From positions 124,001 to 188,000 of the forward strand of contig CAYMHU010000002.1 of NCBI GenBank assembly GCA_964390335.1: 64,000 bases of DNA, given 5' to 3'. A program made the position numbers and the translations under genes. The notes beneath the pieces were generated by a model. That model searched no databases, had not been told where the DNA came from, and worked only from the letters and a program-made list of their open reading frames with translations. The DNA is from Granulosicoccus sp964390335. Its GTDB lineage: Bacteria; Pseudomonadota; Gammaproteobacteria; Granulosicoccales; Granulosicoccaceae. Shown here in pieces: positions 62,354 to 64,000 of the stretch (its first letter is position 1; each line of letters opens with the position of its first letter).

Positions 62354-63784
62354 ATGTCTAAAAAAGTTAGCAAAAAATCGACTCGGGAACATCGCGGTTT
62401 CACGCCGGGCTTTCGTGTGGGCGATGAGCAGCTGATGGACATGCTGAAGCAAACATCCGATTGGTTAATCGTAGTCAATCGCGATGGCACGGTGCTCAGT
62501 ATCGAACACGATTCAAACATCAAGCCTGCTGCCAACGTGACGCAATGGCTCAATCAATCGTTTCTTGAATCGGTCACGATCGAATCCAAACCAAAAATAG
62601 AAGCACTGTTATCGCACGATACTGCCGAGCTAAGCCGCTGGCGACAAGTCAATCACCCTATCGCCGACGAACCTGACCTCCCCGTTCGCTACAGTGCTTG
62701 CAAGCTAGACGCAAAACATTTGATGCTGGTTGGTCAAAGCATGGGGGAGCTTGCGCAGATACAACAACGCATGATGCGATCCCAGCACGCGCTCGAAACC
62801 GATTTTGCACGCGTATCGCAAGCCAAAGTGCGGTACCAGCTATTGTTCGATTTGTCGGCAGAAGCCTTACTTAACATCGATATGCGAACGCTTAAAATTG
62901 TTGATGCCAATCCGGCCGCGCAACGCTTATTGGGCCGCTATATAGCACCACTGAAAAACAACCGATTCCCAACCGGATTCGATGAAGACAGCACCGATGC
63001 ACTGAACACACTGCTAAAACAGGCGCAGGTCAACGGCCGAGCTGAAGACGTTGCAGTTTGCACAGTGGACAACCAAACATCGTTCCTTGCGTCTGCTGCC
63101 TTGGTTAGAGACAGAATTGAAAGCGTATTAATGGTCAGACTTTCCCCGATAGGTAAGACGGCGCGAGAAAACGTTGAGACCCAGACCACTTCTTTATTTG
63201 ATACCGTGGTTGCCAAGTCGCACGACGCCATCGTGATCTGCGACTGGAATGGTCAAATTATTTCTGCAAATGAAGCTTTTTGTAATATGGCGCATCTGCC
63301 CGATACGTCTTACGCAGTAGGAAAATCAGTCGACAACTGGCTTGGACACAGTGCGATGGACTATCGGCTATTGGTCAATAACTTAAAAGAGCACGGTACC
63401 ATACCGAAGTTCACCACCGTCGTATCAGGCGAGCATGGCACGGACACCGATGTTGAGATCTCTGCATCTAGTATTCCCGACCCTCGCTTCCCGTACACGC
63501 TTCTGATCATGCGTAATGTACAAAGCAGGCCAGCAGCTTTATCAAGCGAGATTGTTGTTCCCACTGCAGGACCGCCATTGAAAGAGCTTGTGGGTCGAGT
63601 ACCGCTGAAAGAGTTAGTGCGCAAATCCACCGATCTGATTGAACGAATGTGCATTGAATCGGCTCTGGAAATGACCAGCGACAACCGCGCATCAGCAGCC
63701 GAGATGTTGGGTGTCAGTCGGCAAAGCCTGTACACCAAACTACGTCGCTTTGGCATTCCTGATCAATCAATTGGCCCTGATTAG
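62354..63784 (+). CDS. ppsR: Photosynthesis gene repressor PpsR/CrtJ
   Basis: 476 aa from the ATG at 62354 (GAGGTG nine bases upstream); a GTG at 62321 would add 11. There are PAS-like domains at about 25-125, 160-265 and 275-390, a linker, then a Fis-type HTH (SAAEMLGVSRQSLYTKLRRFG). Cys433, in ERMCIESALE, matches the redox-active HTH Cys of CrtJ/PpsR; Cys236 is a possible partner. It represses bch, crt and puc genes at high oxygen through TGT-N12-ACA sites, several of which are visible here. Confidence 0.9.
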   Translation: MSKKVSKKSTREHRGFTPGFRVGDEQLMDMLKQTSDWLIVVNRDGTVLSIEHDSNIKPAANVTQWLNQSFLESVTIESKPKIEALLSHDTAELSRWRQVNHPIADEPDLPVRYSACKLDAKHLMLVGQSMGELAQIQQRMMRSQHALETDFARVSQAKVRYQLLFDLSAEALLNIDMRTLKIVDANPAAQRLLGRYIAPLKNNRFPTGFDEDSTDALNTLLKQAQVNGRAEDVAVCTVDNQTSFLASAALVRDRIESVLMVRLSPIGKTARENVETQTTSLFDTVVAKSHDAIVICDWNGQIISANEAFCNMAHLPDTSYAVGKSVDNWLGHSAMDYRLLVNNLKEHGTIPKFTTVVSGEHGTDTDVEISASSIPDPRFPYTLLIMRNVQSRPAALSSEIVVPTAGPPLKELVGRVPLKELVRKSTDLIERMCIESALEMTSDNRASAAEMLGVSRQSLYTKLRRFGIPDQSIGPD

Positions 63785-63802
63785 CTCAACCGATAATTTT
63801 TC

Positions 63803-63843
63803 TGTCCAAACAAATTGACATTAAGTGTCATTTAAGATTGACA
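63803..63843. promoter_or_regulatory. Twin PpsR/CrtJ-type operators before bchG
   Basis: Two perfect TGT-N12-ACA sites, TGTCCAAACAAATTGACA (63803-63820) and TGTCATTTAAGATTGACA (63826-63843), lie 5 bases apart, between ppsR and bchG. The spacing differs from the eight bases at bchC and crtE. The second site ends eight bases before the bchG ATG, so binding would block the start region. Confidence 0.8.
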
Positions 63844-63851
63844 GTTGTTGA

Positions 63852-64000
63852 ATGACTCCCTTAGACTGGGGCATGGCTATTCCAAACCCCTCTGCGGTGC
63901 TTGAGCTGCTCAAGCCGATCACGTGGTTTCCTCCAATGTGGGCCTTTGCATGCGGAATCGTCTCTATTGGCGCTCCGCAACTAAACAACAAGTGGCTTAT
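63852..64000 (+). CDS. bchG: Bacteriochlorophyll synthase, N-terminal part (cut by window edge)
   Basis: About 49 residues are present. VLELLKPITWFPPMWAFACG is the typical start of BchG, the membrane prenyltransferase that attaches a geranylgeranyl or phytyl tail to bacteriochlorophyllide. The TGT-N12-ACA pair lies directly upstream. In other clusters bchG is followed by bchP, which would lie beyond the edge. Confidence 0.9.
   Translation, partial: MTPLDWGMAIPNPSAVLELLKPITWFPPMWAFACGIVSIGAPQLNNKWL

Noticed and set aside
1..64000. tRNA, rRNA, CRISPR array, insertion sequence or phage attachment site
   Set aside because: No cloverleaf, repeat-spacer array, transposase or terminal repeats were seen by eye; a tRNAscan or ISfinder search would settle it.

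Overview
The window carries a photosynthesis gene cluster of a purple-type (pseudomonadotal) aerobic anoxygenic phototroph, preceded by a block of C2/C1 (serine-cycle-like) carbon genes. The aerobic lifestyle is inferred from acsF, the oxygen-dependent cyclase, with no bchE in view. The reaction centre is the quinone type (PufL, PufM, PuhA) with a tetrahaem PufC and an LH1 antenna (PufB, PufA); no pucBA or pufX is seen. ALA synthase (HemA, the C4 route) lies inside the cluster. This is usual for alphaproteobacteria and for clusters of that ancestry. I cannot place the organism below Pseudomonadota from the sequence alone; an alpha- or gammaproteobacterium is most likely.

Region 1 (1-5651) holds the start of a MoxR-like AAA+ ATPase, a FadH-like flavoenzyme, a first scaffold gap whose flanks are a 55-bp duplicate, a small protein divergent from a ScfR-family regulator, a 58-aa orphan, and an atypical LuxR/NarL response regulator that shares a bidirectional terminator with the orphan.

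Region 2 (5839-16744) is the carbon block. A plus-strand run encodes a class V aminotransferase, both malate thiokinase subunits, hydroxypyruvate reductase and GlyA. A minus-strand pair encodes serine-glyoxylate aminotransferase and a crotonase. A large FAD/Fe-S oxidase is divergent from that pair. Together these resemble the glyoxylate-to-malyl-CoA part of the serine cycle; malyl-CoA lyase and PEP carboxylase are not in the window.

Region 3 (16950-19390) encodes three exported proteins of unclear role: a tandem thioredoxin, a DUF4159 protein and an intradiol-dioxygenase-like protein.

Region 4 (19579-64000) is the photosynthesis cluster. The minus-strand run bchCXYZ-pufQBALMC-idi-orf91-crtI meets crtD tail to tail. 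A small cytochrome c is divergent from bchC, and crtE is divergent from dxs-crtC-hemC-bciA. A minus-strand superoperon of about 22 kb follows: bchFNBHLM-lhaA-puhABC-acsF-puhE-hemA-orf93-bchIDO-crtB-orf52-lipoprotein hydrolase. aerR-ppsR and the start of bchG close the window. bchH is interrupted by a second 100-N gap, but its two flanks share 12 bp; collapsing them restores one 1255-codon frame, so the gene is probably intact.

Regulation is partly readable. TGT-N12-ACA sites (the PpsR/CrtJ operator) occur as pairs upstream of bchC/cytochrome c, crtE/dxs and bchG, with an imperfect pair upstream of bchF. The aerR and ppsR genes for this circuit sit at the right end. The layout suggests one oxygen/light-responsive circuit controlling pigment, antenna, reaction centre and isoprenoid precursor supply (dxs).
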